Source: Hordeum vulgare subsp. vulgare
Lineage: Eukaryota; Streptophyta; Magnoliopsida; Poales; Poaceae
Assembly: GCF_904849725.1 (NCBI RefSeq)
Contig: NC_058520.1
Location: 533,686,083-533,750,082 of the forward strand
Length of the DNA stretch: 64,000 bases
Direction of reading: 5' to 3'
The notes beneath the pieces were generated by a model. The model worked only from the letters and a program-made list of their open reading frames with translations. It was not told the DNA's origin and searched no databases. This document shows, piece after piece, positions 10,023 to 22,125 of this stretch. Both the position numbers and the translations under genes were made by a program. Position 1 is the first letter of the stretch, and the number at the start of each line of letters is the position of its first letter.

Positions 10023-12766
10023 TAGATCATCTCAACTGATGATCATGTCGTCACGCTCTGGCCCACATGTGCCATGTCATCAACCAAGGTTAAGTCCGTT
10101 AGATCGAAGCAAGATCAACGGACGAAACGGCAGCGGGACGATCGCGTGGATCAGCCATGTCATCAGCGGGACGGCGGCGGTAAAAGTTTTTTCAAAAATA
10201 AACATTCGTCAAAGTTTGCCACAATTTTTTGTAGGAGTTTTTTTTATTATCATTCGTTTTAAAAATGATTACTGTTCATTTCCGGGTTCATTTGAGCTTG
10301 GGAACAAAAGATAATTTTCGATGCTCTTACTTTCATTTGAACTGCAAAATCTATGCAAACTGCTAGTACATCCGAAAATACAAGTGTAGATTATCCAGCG
10401 AGTGAACGTACAAGTTTCGTCGTCCCTAAGCCATGGTGGTTCATCAGTCAACACTGTCATGTCCAAGGCCCCCAAATGTCGGATGCCACTTTTGACTAAG
10501 ACTGGCATTAACAGCTAATCCCACTCGATATATTCCTTTGCTCTTTACACAACGGCGCTTCCCCTACCCAATTAAATTCGAGATACTCTCTCGTGAAGGA
10601 GCCGTGGTGTTATCCTATCATATCAGCAGAAGCAGCACACGCAATCGCTAATCACATGGATAAATCTTCCGCCAAAAGGGAGAGATTTGGGGTAGAGGCA
10701 AGCAATGCGGTTAGGGCTACCCGGCCGTCCGTGGGATCTCGGAGAATGTGGTTCTCTCGTTCCACCCTTCCATGGCGAAAGAAGGAATTAAACAACCACA
10801 TGTATGTATGCGCCCCTTCTCCCGTAAACAACCCATTTTTCTGGATATGCTGGAGATGCTTGCAGACCGAACAGACAGCCCCCCTAAACCGTGATCTCGC
10901 GTGATCTAATCACGCGCTTATTGCGACGCAAACATGTGACCGGGTGCCTAGGAGATTGCGTTTTAAAATCAGGAGAGATTGATTTGCTCCTGACAGTGTG
11001 ATCCAAACACGACAATTTGGATCGTGCCTTCCCTAATTAGGTAGTGCAGTTGGTATATGCAGGCATGTGGCGGTGCCCCATGCGTGACTGGGCACAAATA
11101 GGTTTGCTGCTACGAGACAGCCAAATCTTTTTTACTAACAAACACATGATACGAGCAAGTAATTCAGCATGTGTTAAACAGTGGACTAGAATACAAATCC
11201 CATCGGTCTCTATTGCGCAAAGAAAGACATGGAGGCGATGGACATGGGATTGGATTGGAAGCATGGTGCATGAGATGAGTTTCCTCCACCACAGTGCAGA
11301 CTGCACCCATGCACATGGATCAAAGGGCGTAGGAAGGGACAGGCGCACTGCTGCGGAGCCTCTCGAGTGAGTCCCATCATGCATCATGGTCACTCATTGC
11401 GGTAATTATGGCCGCAATTATGCCCGCCGGAAAGGCCCACGGCTAGCGGCGAAGCTGGCTAGCAAAGCCACACGACACGAGCACCATCGACCCTAATGGA
11501 GGGGATTAGCAATAATTGTCTCATTGAACCACTGCTACTACTAAGCCCGTTTCTTTTGACCACACCGATGGATCCATGATCACACACACCGCGTCTGTGG
11601 TTTGCGCTCCTCAGTCCCACGGCGACAGAAACCCTGGGAAAGAAAGGCTGCGGCGGGCCATGAGCCGGCCGGAGGAGGCCTTTGATTCTTTTTGGACACG
11701 GCATGATGATGGCCAGCGCCACCGCGCAGCCTAATTAATCCGGCCGGCCGGACCCCCGCCGTATAATAATCGTGCTTTTGCTGCCGGGCTTGCTCGTTTG
11801 TCCCTGCCCGGTAGGTGACACGATCTCAGAATCAGCACTGCTGGTTGATCTGCCTGTGTTTCAATGCTCGTACTACGTAAGTATAGCTGTGTGTGTGAGG
11901 GTGAGGAGGAGGAGGTAGAGCTCGCTAGGCTGTAAAGATGGCGGAGCACGAGTAATTCTTTGTCCTTGGGGGCATCATGTGGTTCCGATATCGGCTGTCG
12001 GGCGGGCCGACACGCCAGCACGGAGGACGCCGATCGATCGATCGCCGGAGGACATGGTCATGGTCAGATGGATGGAGGCGCCCATGATTCTGTTCGGTAC
12101 GGCCGTTGTTTGTGGAGAGCGCCCCGGGTCATCGCGTATGGTAAGGTGGCTGGCGGATTGCTGTTTGCTCTAGCATAGCATAGTTAATTGGAGAGGGGCG
12201 CTCGGATGTCGCGGTGGTTGGGCGCGCTGCGGCGGACGTGATCCTGCCGGATTTGGTGTGGGTGTCGTCACGGTGTCACGGAGATGGTGAATCTCAAGAT
12301 TCTCTCAGTTATGGATGTGGGTGGGTTTTGGATGCGACTTGTGGATTGCCGTTGCCCCCGGCAACAGCACGCCGCGTGCGTGCCGTGCTTGCATCTTCTC
12401 CGGGTGGATCGTCGATGAGCGGAGCAGATGAAACTCAGAATTCGCAGTTTGCTCAGCAGTAACAGTTCGCATGCATTTATCTTCTCTTTGCTGATGCACT
12501 ATGTTAAAAAAACATTTCCTGTAAAATCTAGGTGGCAGAGTCTGTTCTTCGAAAAAAGGCATAATGTATTGAGATTTCGGCCCTTGCACATGACCATATG
12601 CCGGCAAATCAATTCCTGTGGTCGGCTATCAGTAGAGGAAGTAGACTCGTACAGAATTGCTCCTACAGCAGAATCGCGTCCCCAACAATACTCTTTTGAG
12701 GTCATTTTTTTTCATCAGCGAGTGAAAAACGGTCTAGTCGTGTTGCAGAAGGCGGGTTTTCAACGG
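10023..12766. other. Unrecognised, possibly low-copy intergenic DNA
   Basis: This 2.7 kb stretch has balanced composition and no retroelement termini, tandem arrays or domain-bearing ORFs that I can recognise. Several ORFs of 60-120 codons occur on both strands, but they overlap in conflicting frames and look random. It is the best place in the window for unannotated host sequence, and nothing positive supports a gene. Confidence 0.4.
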
Positions 12767-13599
12767 TTATGACCGAAATTGGCCACAACGGTCCCAGCCC
12801 GAACCCAGCGCGCTGGAAGGCGCCCGGGGTCGTCGACGGAAGGAAAAACGACGCGTTGGGCCCCTGCCCAGCGAAAAAATGTATTTTCTTCTCCGAAACC
12901 GCCCCTCGCGCACCACACCTTCCGCCACCATGCCGATTCTGGTGGTGTCCCATCTGCCTACCGCCGCTATAAAGGCCATCTTCCCGTCGACTTTGTCGCG
13001 GATTTGCCCCTCCCCCGCCCCCCGCTTCTTGACGAGTTTTCCCGACGCTCCGGGCATGTACGAGGCCGCGCGTTCGCCACGCCCACCAAGTGTTCGGTGA
13101 TTTGCCTGGCCTATGGACCCCGACGACGAGGAGGCGTTCGCGGCGCTATTGGAGGAGGAAGCTGACGTCGACGCCCATGATAAAGAACACCTCATGGTCT
13201 TCGTCATTACTTTTAGGACTGCCTTCCTCAATATGTGTCAGGAGATCCGAGACTCACAGGTGCATCAACAACTGCAACACGATTTGGTGGAGCACCTATG
13301 AAGGCTGAAGGGCAACGCCTAGCTCGAATTTTGATTTGTATTGACTTGTTAAACTATTTTTTGATTTGTATCGATTTCTGTGATGAACTATGTGATAAAA
13401 AAATAACTATTATTGTTCAATTTGTGGTGAAGAATGCCAAATATGGGCCAAAAGTTGACCAAATTTGCGTCGAAATTAGGCCGAAAGCGGCGGCTGGGGG
13501 GCGCCCTCGGGTGGGCGGCTGGGAAGCCCCCCTCGCGCGCGCCATTTTTAACGCTGGCGGATCCCCTTGGAGGCTGAACGACTGGAGATGATCTAAGAC
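12767..13599 (+). mobile_element. Internally deleted PIF/Harbinger derivative
   Basis: A short ORF at 13113-13322 joins what look like the first and last parts of an ALP1-like transposase, so the element is a deletion derivative. A GC-rich upstream part with a CTATAAAGG box near 12967 fits a promoter. The right end, 'ggaggctgaacgactggagatgatct', matches the small-element ends common in cereal intergenic DNA. The left end is poorly defined, and no target duplication could be fixed. Confidence 0.5.
13113..13322 (+). pseudogene. ALP1-like Harbinger transposase, N- and C-terminal ends fused
   Basis: The N-terminus MDPDDEEAFAALLEEEA is the acidic start seen in many grass ALP1-like/Harbinger proteins. 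It passes almost directly into the typical C-terminal end (IRDSQVHQQLQHDLVEHL). The roughly 300 residues between, including the DDE nuclease, are missing. A TGA at 13299-13301 stands where the family usually has Trp, and a second stop follows at 13320-13322. No catalytic function is possible. Family knowledge supports the two ends; the fusion is seen directly. Confidence 0.65.
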
Positions 13600-14029
13600 T
13601 ATGGCCTAGATCTGCTATCCAACGTTTGATTTTGGGCCGCTTACACGTGAGCCAACATGTTTGCGGCCCCACATATGACATGTAGGTGGTCGTATGTTGG
13701 CTACGTTAAATCAGCATTTCTTAAGGGAAAATAGTTTGGGGCCGCCCCGAACACTTCGGCCGGTCTGTCCACTCGCTCGCGGCAAGAAATTAAATTGGAA
13801 GGGCCCACCACGTTATCTTCTTCCTCATCCCGCGTCCTTCTCCTTCCTTTTTTCCAATCTCTCGATTGCCATGGGAATCCTACCCCGGCGATCTCCTCCA
13901 GCGAGCCCCATCTTCTTCTCCAGCGAGCACCTTCTAAATCCCCTTGATTTCCCCTCTCTCAACTGCTCCATGGCGACCGGATATGCAACAGACATGGCCG
14001 ATGAAGTTGCAGCTCAGTAATTTACTACA
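13600..14029. other. Unclassified sequence
   Basis: No gene recognised. The ORF at 13694-14020 is Pro/Ser-rich and without a recognisable domain. Confidence 0.35.
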
Positions 14030-14400
14030 TGCTTCAACCGACATTAAAATTTTCTACAACCAACACCGCATTTTGCTACCACCGGTGTCGCATTTTGCTA
14101 CATCGCACATGGCGTCGTGATTTTTGCTACATGCAGTGTTTCATTTTGTTACAATCGGCACAACGTTTTGCTACATCCATCATGGCTGAGCTGCATCTCG
14201 GACAGCCTAGAGCTTTGACGGTCACCATGGCGAGCTGGGGAACCATGCTCGCTTTTGTTGCAACCATTGACATAAAAAAGCTTCAACAGTATATGAAAAA
14301 TGTTTCAACCGACAATAGAGAAAGCTTCAACCAGGCACTCATTTTTGCTACGTGCATCATGGCGGAGCCGCGATCGATGGTGAGGGGCGGCAACCGGGGA
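14030..14400. repeat. Degenerate repeat with 'ttttgctacatc' and 'catcatggcg' phrases
   Basis: The phrases TTTTGCTACA and GCATCATGGCG recur about every 30-60 bp with many differences. I recall similar phrase repeats from Triticeae intergenic DNA, but I cannot assign a family. Confidence 0.5.
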
Positions 14401-14790
14401 TGACCGACGGCGAGAGAAGATGAGGAGGTGAGGCGTGTGCGGGGGCGGAGCCCTCCTTTTTTTCTCTCATGTGTGGGAGGTTGAAGATGGGATGTGGAAG
14501 AGGAGGGAGGAGATCTGACGGCTATGCTCATCCAAATCGGAAGGTTCTGGGCTAACCGGCCGAAAAGATTGGGTCGACGCAGAGTGCTACCCATTTCTTA
14601 ACCCATAAGATCGCACACAAAGCTTTCGTTTTTGACACATAGCTCGCTGACTAGACTGCCCACCTCTCGAAGAATGCAGTATCACCCAAAGGAAAATACT
14701 TCACATGACGAGGGCCTCTTCGTATTGTAGGTATATGAAAAACATAGGATTGAGGTATCACATACCACGAAATCACATAGAAGTCATGTA
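14401..14790. other. Unclassified sequence left of the nest
   Basis: No gene, repeat termini or RNA gene recognised. Confidence 0.35.
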
Positions 14791-14808
14791 GGGCGCATTT
14801 GGTTGGGT
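14791..14808 (+). repeat. Putative left terminal repeat of H
   Basis: GGGCGCATTTGGTTGGGT resembles the 'ggg..gtttggttg' ends of PIF/Harbinger and hAT elements. A related phrase, 'gggccgtttggttgcc', follows about 55 bp later. The right partner is lost, so this is tentative. Confidence 0.4.
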
Positions 14809-15311
14809 GCATACATCCCAACCAGGCCCGGGCGAGATGAAAATGGGCCGTTTGGTTGCCTGCAGGCCGGCCTGACTCGCATCTGCATGGAACTTAAAGC
14901 ACCTGAACGCCTGGCTCGCTGGGAACGACCAAATCAGTTGTTTCTAGCGAGCCAGGCTGAGTTGGGCGGAAAATGAAGAAGCAGCATAGGGCGCGGTGCA
15001 GGGGGGAAGCGGGAGGAGATGGCGGGAGGGTAAAATTGGCCGAGGCGGGGTGGCACCAAATATACCCTCACCACCCCATTTACTCGCTCACCTATAGCTT
15101 TAGGACAAACCCTGCTCTCTTGTTGTTGACACCGATGGCGGCGGTGACTCAGATATGTGGCTTCGATGGCGGCGGTGACTGAGATTTGACCTGCAACGAC
15201 AACACCACTCCCCGGCAGTGACGACTGCTTCTCCCCTTCTTCCTCGACTCCGTTCGGCCATCCTCGTCTCCATCATGTCTTCATCGACAGCGAAGCTGGT
15301 AAGGTACCTCT
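14809..15311 (+). other. Upstream part of H
   Basis: This non-coding piece lies between the putative H terminus and the B insertion. It contains a local duplication of about 35 bp around 'gatggcggcggtgact' (15134 and 15167). An untranslated first exon is possible but unproven. Confidence 0.4.
15307..15311. repeat. Target-site duplication of B, left copy
   Basis: CCTCT precedes the LTR and is repeated exactly at 23950-23954. Confidence 0.9.
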
Positions 15312-17128
15312 TGTTGGAAATATGCCCTAGAGGCAATAATAAATTAGTTATTATTATATTTCTTAGTTCATGATAATCGTTTATTATCCATGCTATAATT
15401 GTATTGATTGGAAACACAATACTTGTGTGGATACATAGACAAAACACTGTCCCTAGTAAGCCTCTAGTTGACTAGCTCGTTGATCAAAGATGGTCAAGGT
15501 TTCCTGGCCATAGGCAAGTGTTGTCACTTGATAACGGGATCACATCATTAGGAGAATCATGTGATGGACCAGACCCAAACTAATAGACGTAGCATGTTGA
15601 TCGTGTCATTTTGTTGCTACTGTTTTCTGCGTGTCAAGTATTTGTTCCTATGACCATGAGATCATATAACTCACGGACACCGGAAGAATGCTTTGTGTGT
15701 ATCAAACGTCGCAACATAACTGGGTGACTATAAAGATGCTCTACAGGTATCTCCGAAGGTGTTCGTTGAGTTAGTATGGATCGAGACTGGGATTTGTCAC
15801 TCCGTGTGACGGAGAGGTATCTCGGGGCCCACTCGGTAATACAACATCACACACAAGCCTTGCAAGCAATGTAACTTAATGTAAGTTGCGGGATCTTGTA
15901 TTACGGAACGAGTAAAGAGACTTGCCGGTAAACGAGATTGAAATAGGTATGCGGATACTGACGGTCGAATCTCGGGCAAGTAACATACCGAAGGACAAAG
16001 GGAATGACATACGGGATTATATGAATCCTTGGCACTGAGGTTCAAACGATAAGATCTTCGTAGAATATGTAGGATCCAATATGGGCATCCAGGTCCCGCT
16101 ATTGGATATTGACCGAGGAGTCTCTCGGGTCATGTCTACATAGTTCTCGAACCCGCAGGGTCTGCACACTTAAGGTTCGACGTTGTTTTATGCGTATTTG
16201 AGTTATATGGTTGGTTACCGAATGTTGTTCGGAGTCCCGGATGAGATCACGGACGTCACGAGGGTTTCCGGAATGGTCCGGAAACGAAGATTGATTTATA
16301 GGATGACCTCATTTGATTACCGGAAGGTTTTCGGAGTTACCGGGAATGACGAATGGGTTCCGGGAGTTCACCGCGGGGGGGGGGGGGGGCACCCACCCCG
16401 GGGAAGCCCATGGGTGTTTGGGGTGCCACACCAGCCCTTAGTGGGATGGTAAGACAGCCCAAGAGAAGCCTATGCGCATAGGAAATAAAATGAAAGAGGA
16501 AAGGAAAAAAAAGGAAGGAGGTGGGAAAGGGAAGAAGGACTCCACCTTCCAAACCAAGTGGATTTCGGTTTGGGAGGGGGAGACCTTCCCCCTTGGCTCG
16601 GCCGACTCCCTTGGGAGTCCTTGGACCCCAAGGCAAGTCTCCCCCCTCCTCCTCCTATATATAGTGGGGTTTTAGGGCTGATTTGAGACGACTTTTCCAC
16701 GGCAGCCCGACCACATACCTCCACGATTTTTCCTCTAGATCGCGTTTCTGCGGAGCTCGGGCGGAGCCCTGCTGAGACAAGGTCATCACCAACCTCCGGA
16801 GCGCCGTCACGCTGCCGGAGAACTCTTCTACCTCTCCGTCTCTCTTGCTGGATCAAGAAGGCCGAGATCATCGTCGAGCTGTACGTGTGCTGAACGCGGA
16901 GGTGCCGTCCGTTCGGTACTAGATCGTGGGACTGATCGCGGGATTGTTCGCGGGGCGGATCGAGGGACGTGAGGACGTTCCACTACATCAACCACGTTCA
17001 CTAACGCTTCTGCTGTACGATCTACAAGGGTACGTAGATCACTCATCCCCTCTCGTAGATGGACATCACCATGATAGGTCTTCGTGCGCGTAGGAAATTT
17101 TTTGTTTCCCATGCGATGTTCCCCAAGA
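15312..17128 (+). repeat. 5' LTR of B
   Basis: It begins TGTTGGAAATATGCCC and ends CCCCAAGA, where the last-but-one base has changed from the usual CA end. It holds a G15 run at 16375-16389 and a TATA box at 16656-16664. It lacks an 11 bp tandem duplication that is present in the 3' LTR. Confidence 0.95.
16656..16664 (+). promoter_or_regulatory. TATA box of the B 5' LTR
   Basis: TATATATAG about 470 bp before the LTR end. The matching box in the 3' LTR is at 23477-23485. Confidence 0.7.
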
Positions 17129-17129
17129 G

Positions 17130-17142
17130 TGGCATCATGAGC
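17130..17142 (+). promoter_or_regulatory. Primer-binding site of B, initiator tRNA-Met type
   Basis: TGGCATCATGAGC starts two bases after the LTR. It resembles the TGGTATCAGAGC site of BARE1-type Copia elements but has an extra T and one substitution. Confidence 0.7.
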
Positions 17143-18417
17143 TAGGTTCATGCGTAGATGTCTTCTCGAGTAGAACACAAAAGTTTTTGTGGGCGGTGAT
17201 GTGCGTTTTGCTGCCCTTCTTAGTCTTTTCTTGATTCCGCGGTATTGTTGGATTGAAGCGGCTTGGACCGACATTACTCGTACGCTTACGAGAGACTGGT
17301 TTCATCGCTACGAGTAACCCCGTTGCTCAAAGATGACTGGCAAGTGTCAGTTTCTCTAACTTTAGTTGAATCGGATTTGACCGAGGAGGTCCTTGGATGA
17401 GGTTAAATAGCAATTCATATATCTCCGTTGTGGTGTTTGCGTAAGTAAGATGCGATCCTACTAGATACCCTTGGTCACCACGTAAAACATGCAACAACAA
17501 TATTAGAGGACATCTAACTTGTTTTTGCAGGGTATGCTTGTGATGTGATATGGCCAACGATGTGATGTGATATATTGGATGTATGAGATGATCATGTTGT
17601 AATAGATAATATCGACTTGCACGTCGATGGTACGGCAATCGGCAGGAGCCATAGGGTTGTCTTTATAACTAACGTTTGTGCTTGCAGATGCGTTTACTAT
17701 TTTGCTAGGACGTAGCTTTGGTAGTAATAGCATGAGTAGCACGACAACCCCGATGGCGACATGTTGATGGAGATCATGATGATGGAGATCATGGTCTGAC
17801 GCCGGTGACAAGAAGATCGTGCCGGTGCTTTGGTGATGGAGATCAAGAAGCACGTGATGATGGCCATATCATGTCACTTATGAATTGCATGTGATGTTAA
17901 TCCTTTTATGCACCTTATTTTGCTTAGAACGACGGTAGCATTATGAGGTGATCTCTCACTAAAATTTCAAGACGAAATTGTGTTCTCCCCGACTGTGCAC
18001 CGTTGCTACAGTTCGTCGTTTCGAGACACCACGTGATGATCGGGTGTGATAGACTCAACGTTCACATACAACGGGTGCAAAACAGTTGCGCACGCGGAAC
18101 ACTCGGGTTAAGCTTGACGAGCCTAGCATGTGCAGACATGGCCTCGGAACACATGAGACCGAAAGGTCGAGCATGAATCGTATAGTTGATATGATTAGCA
18201 TAGAGATGCTTACCACTGAAACTATTCTCGACTCACGTGATGATCGGACTTGAGATAGCGGATTTGGATCATGTACCACTCAAATGACTAGAGAGATGTA
18301 CTTTTTGAGTGGGAGTTCTTAAGTAATATGATTAATTGAACTAATTGTCATGAACATAGTCTAATGGTCTTTGCGAATTACGATGTAGCTTGCGCTATAG
18401 CTCTACTGTTTTTATAT
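17143..18417 (+). other. Untranslated leader of B
   Basis: This 1.3 kb leader parallels the leader of C in length and sequence. Shared phrases include 'caccacgtgatgatcgggtg' near 18021. It has no coding potential. Confidence 0.7.
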
Positions 18418-21400
18418 GTTCCTAGAGAAAATTTAGTTGAAAGTTGATAGTAGCAAACTTTGCAGACTGAGTCTGTAAAACCGAGGATTGTCCTCGTTGC
18501 TGCACAGAAGGCTTATGTCCTTAATGCACCACTCGGTGTGCTGCACCTCGAGCGTCGTCTGTGGATGCTGTGAACATCCGACATACACGTTTCTGATGAC
18601 TACACGATAGTTCAGTACAAAAATACTTAATGGCTTAGAAGCAAGGCGCCGAAAACGTTGTAAAACGTCACGGAACATAAGTGATGTTCTAAAGAGATGA
18701 AATTGTGATTTCATGCTTGTGCCCTTGTTAAGAGGTACGAGACCTCCGACAAGATTCTTTGTCCACAAAGTAAAGGAGAAAGGCTCAATCGTTGAGAATG
18801 TGCTCAGATTGTCTGAGTACGACAATCGCTTGAATCAAGTGGGAGTTAATCTTCCAGATGAGATAGTGATAGTTGTCCAAAGTCACTGCCACCAAGCTGT
18901 GAGAGCTTCGTGATGAACTATAACATATCAAGGATACATACAATGATCCTTGAGCGATTCGCGATGTTTGACACTGCGAAAGTAGAAATCAAGAAGGAGC
19001 ATCAATAGTTGATGGTTAGTAAAACCACTAAGTTTCAAGAAAGGCAAGGGCTAGAAGGGATACTTCGTGAAACGACAAAACAGTTGCTGCACTAATGAAG
19101 AGACCCAAGATTAAACCCAAACCCGAGACTAAGTGCTTCTGTAATGAGGGGAACAGTCACTGAGGCGGAGCAACTCTAGATACTTGGTAGATAAGAAGGC
19201 TCGCAAAAGTCGAAAGAAGTGTATTTGATATACATGATGTTGATGTGTACTTTACTAGTACTCCTAGTAGCATGAGGGTATTGGATACCGGTTCGGTTGC
19301 TAAGTGATTAGTAACACGAAATGTAAGCTACGGCATAAACGGAAACTAGCTAAAGGCGAGGTGACGATACGTGTTGGAAGTGTTTCCATGGTTGATATGA
19401 TCAAACGTCGCACGCTCCCTCTACCATCGGGATTGGTGTTAAACCTAAATAATTGTTATTTGGTGCTTGCGTTAAGCATGAACATGATTGGATCGTGTTT
19501 ATTGCAATACGATTATTCATTTAAAGAGAATAATGGTTACTCTATTTTCTTGAATAATCACCATCAATGGTTTATTGAATCTCGATCGTAGTGTTACACA
19601 TGTTCATAATATTGGTGCCAAAAAGATACGAGTTAATGATGATAGTACCACTTACTTGTGGCACTGCCGCTTAGTCATGTTAGTATAAATTGCATGAAGA
19701 GGCTCCATGCTGATGGATCTTTGTACTCACCTGATTTCGAGTCACTAGTGACATGCAAACCATACCACATGAGCAAGGCCTTGTCTTCATTGAGATGAAA
19801 TAAGATAGTAACTTGTTGGAAGTGATACATTTTGATGTATGCAGTCCAATGGGTACTGAGGCACGCAGTGGATATCATTATGTTCTTACTTCACTGACGA
19901 TTTGAGTAGATACAGGAGTATTTACTTAATGAATCACAAGTCTGAAATGTTGAAAAGTTCAAATCTGTTTCAGAGTGAAGTTCGTCGTAACAAGAGGATA
20001 AACTGTCTACGATATGATCATAGAAATGAATGTCTGAGTTACGAGTTTTGGTACGCAGTTAAGACAATGTGGAAATTGTTTCGCAGTTCATGCCACCTGG
20101 AACATCATAGTGTGATGATGTGTCTGAACGTCATAGCCACGCACTATTTGGTATGGTGCATACTATGATGTCTCTTATCGAATTACCACTATCGTTTATG
20201 GGTTATGCATTAGAGACAACCGCACTCACTTTAAATAGGGCACCGCGTATTTCCGTTGAGATGACACAGTATAGACTGAGGTTTAGAGAAATCTAAACTG
20301 TCGTTTCTTGAAAGTTTGGGGTTTCGACACTTATGTGAAAAAGTTTCAGTCTGATAAGCTCGAACCCAAAGCGGATAAATGCTTCTTCATAGGGTATCCA
20401 AAACAGTTGGGTACATCTCCTATCTCAGATCCGAAAGCAAAGTGTTTGTTTCTAGAAACGGATCCTTTCTCGAGGAAAGGTTTCTCTCGAAAGAATTGAG
20501 TGGGAGGGTAGTAGAACTTGATGAGGTTATTGAACCATCACTTCAACCAGTGTGTAGCAGGGCGCAGGAAGTTGTTCCTGTGGCGCCTACACCAATTGAA
20601 GTGGAAGCTGATGATGGTGATCATTGAGCTTCGAATCAAGTTACTACAAACCTCGTAGGTCGACAAGGTCACGTACTACTGCAGAGTAGTACGGTAACCC
20701 TGTCTTGGAGGTCATGTTGTTGAGCAACAGTGAACCTACGAGTTATGGAGAAAGCGATGGTGGGCCCAGATTCCGACAAATGGCTGGAAGCCATGAAATC
20801 CGAGAGAGGATCCATGGATGGAAACAAAGTGTAGACTTTGGAAGAATTACTTGATGGTCATAGGACTATTGAGTAAAGATGGATCTTTAAAGGAAAACAT
20901 ACGATGGTGGTGATAAGTCACTATTAAGAAAAGCTCGACTTGTCGCAAAGATGTTTTCGACAAGATCAAACAGTTGACTATGATGAGACTTTCTCACTCG
21001 TAGCGATGCTAAAGGTCTGTTAGAATTATGTTAGTTGTTGATGCATTATTTAAGAAATATTGCACGTAGGATGTCAAAACATTGTTTCCTCGACGGTTTC
21101 CTTGAGCAAACATTGTATGTGATACAACCAGGAGGTTTTGTCGATCCTAAAGATACTAGCAAGTATGCAAGCTCCAGCGATCCTTCAATGGACTGGTGCA
21201 AGCATCTCGGAGTTGGAATATATATACTTTGATGAGATGATCAAAGATTTTGGGTTTGTACAAGGTTTATGAGAAACTTGTATTTCCAAAGAAGTGAGTG
21301 GGAGCACTATAGAATTTCTGATAAGTATATGTGGTTGACATATTGTGGATCAGAAGTAATGTAGAATTTCTGTAAAGCATACAAGGTTGTTTGAAAGGAG

Positions 21401-22095
21401 TTTTTCAAAGGAATACCACGACTGAGCTACTTGAACGTTGACCATCAAAGATCTATGGAGATAGATCGAAAGCGCTTAATAGAAGTTTCAACAAGATGCA
21501 TGCCTTGACAAGTTTTTGAAGGAGTTCAAAATAGATCAGTAAAGAAGGAGTTCTTGGTTGCGTTGTAAGGTGTGAATTTGAGTAAGACTCAAAACCCGAC
21601 CACGGCAGAATAAAGAGAATAGACGAAGGTCGTCTTCTATGCCTTAGCCGTAGAATCTAAAGTATGCCATGCTGTGTACCGCACCTGATGTGTGCCTTGA
21701 CTCAAAGTCTGTTGAGAGGTACAGAGAGTGATCCATGATTGAATCACTAGCAGCGGTCAAAATTTATCCTTAGTAACAAATGGACTAAGGAATTTTTCTC
21801 GATTATGGAGGTGGTTAAAGAGTTCGTCGTAAAGGGTTACGTCGATGCAAGCTTTGACACTAATCCGAATAACTATGAGTAGTGAAACGGATTCATATAG
21901 TAGAGTAGATATTTGGAGCATTTCCGAATAGCACGTAGTAGCAGCATCTATAAGATGACATAAAGATTTGTAAAGAACGCACGGATCTGAAAGTTTCAGA
22001 ACCGTTGACTAAAACCTCTCTCACGAGCAAGACGTGATCAGACCCCATAACTATATGGGTGTTGGATTCGTTGGAATCACATGGTGATGTGAACT
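18418..22095 (+). pseudogene. Heavily decayed Copia gag-pol of B
   Basis: Collinear remnants of the C polyprotein can be followed in order. They are the gag start (near 18420), a zinc-knuckle region with key codons lost (near 19130), protease/pre-integrase (19200-19700), integrase (19850-20300), RT (21040-21260) and RNase H (21830-22010). Almost every frame is closed within 60-95 codons. In sampled stretches nucleotide difference from C is around 15-20%, with many small indels. The level of decay is far greater than the near-1% LTR divergence allows if decay had begun at insertion. Confidence 0.85.
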
Positions 22096-22114
22096 AGATT
22101 ATTGACTCTAGTGC

Positions 22115-22125
22115 AAGTGGGAGAC
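22115..22125 (+). promoter_or_regulatory. Polypurine tract of B
   Basis: AAGTGGGAGAC lies directly before the 3' LTR and is identical to the tract of C. It remained intact while the coding region decayed. Confidence 0.8.

Noticed and set aside
10593..12607. Several ORFs of 60-120 codons in the unrecognised region
   Set aside because: They overlap on both strands in conflicting frames, with no domain, start context or splice pattern to support a gene.
14791..14870. hAT-type MITE at the left edge of the nest
   Set aside because: The end resembles hAT as well as Harbinger. The downstream ALP1-like transposase pieces make a Harbinger terminus the simpler reading, but the case is weak.
15797..16045. 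Minus-strand ORF repeated at 22611-22859
   Set aside because: The two copies are the same LTR segment of B. Repetition comes from the LTR pair and not from a gene family.
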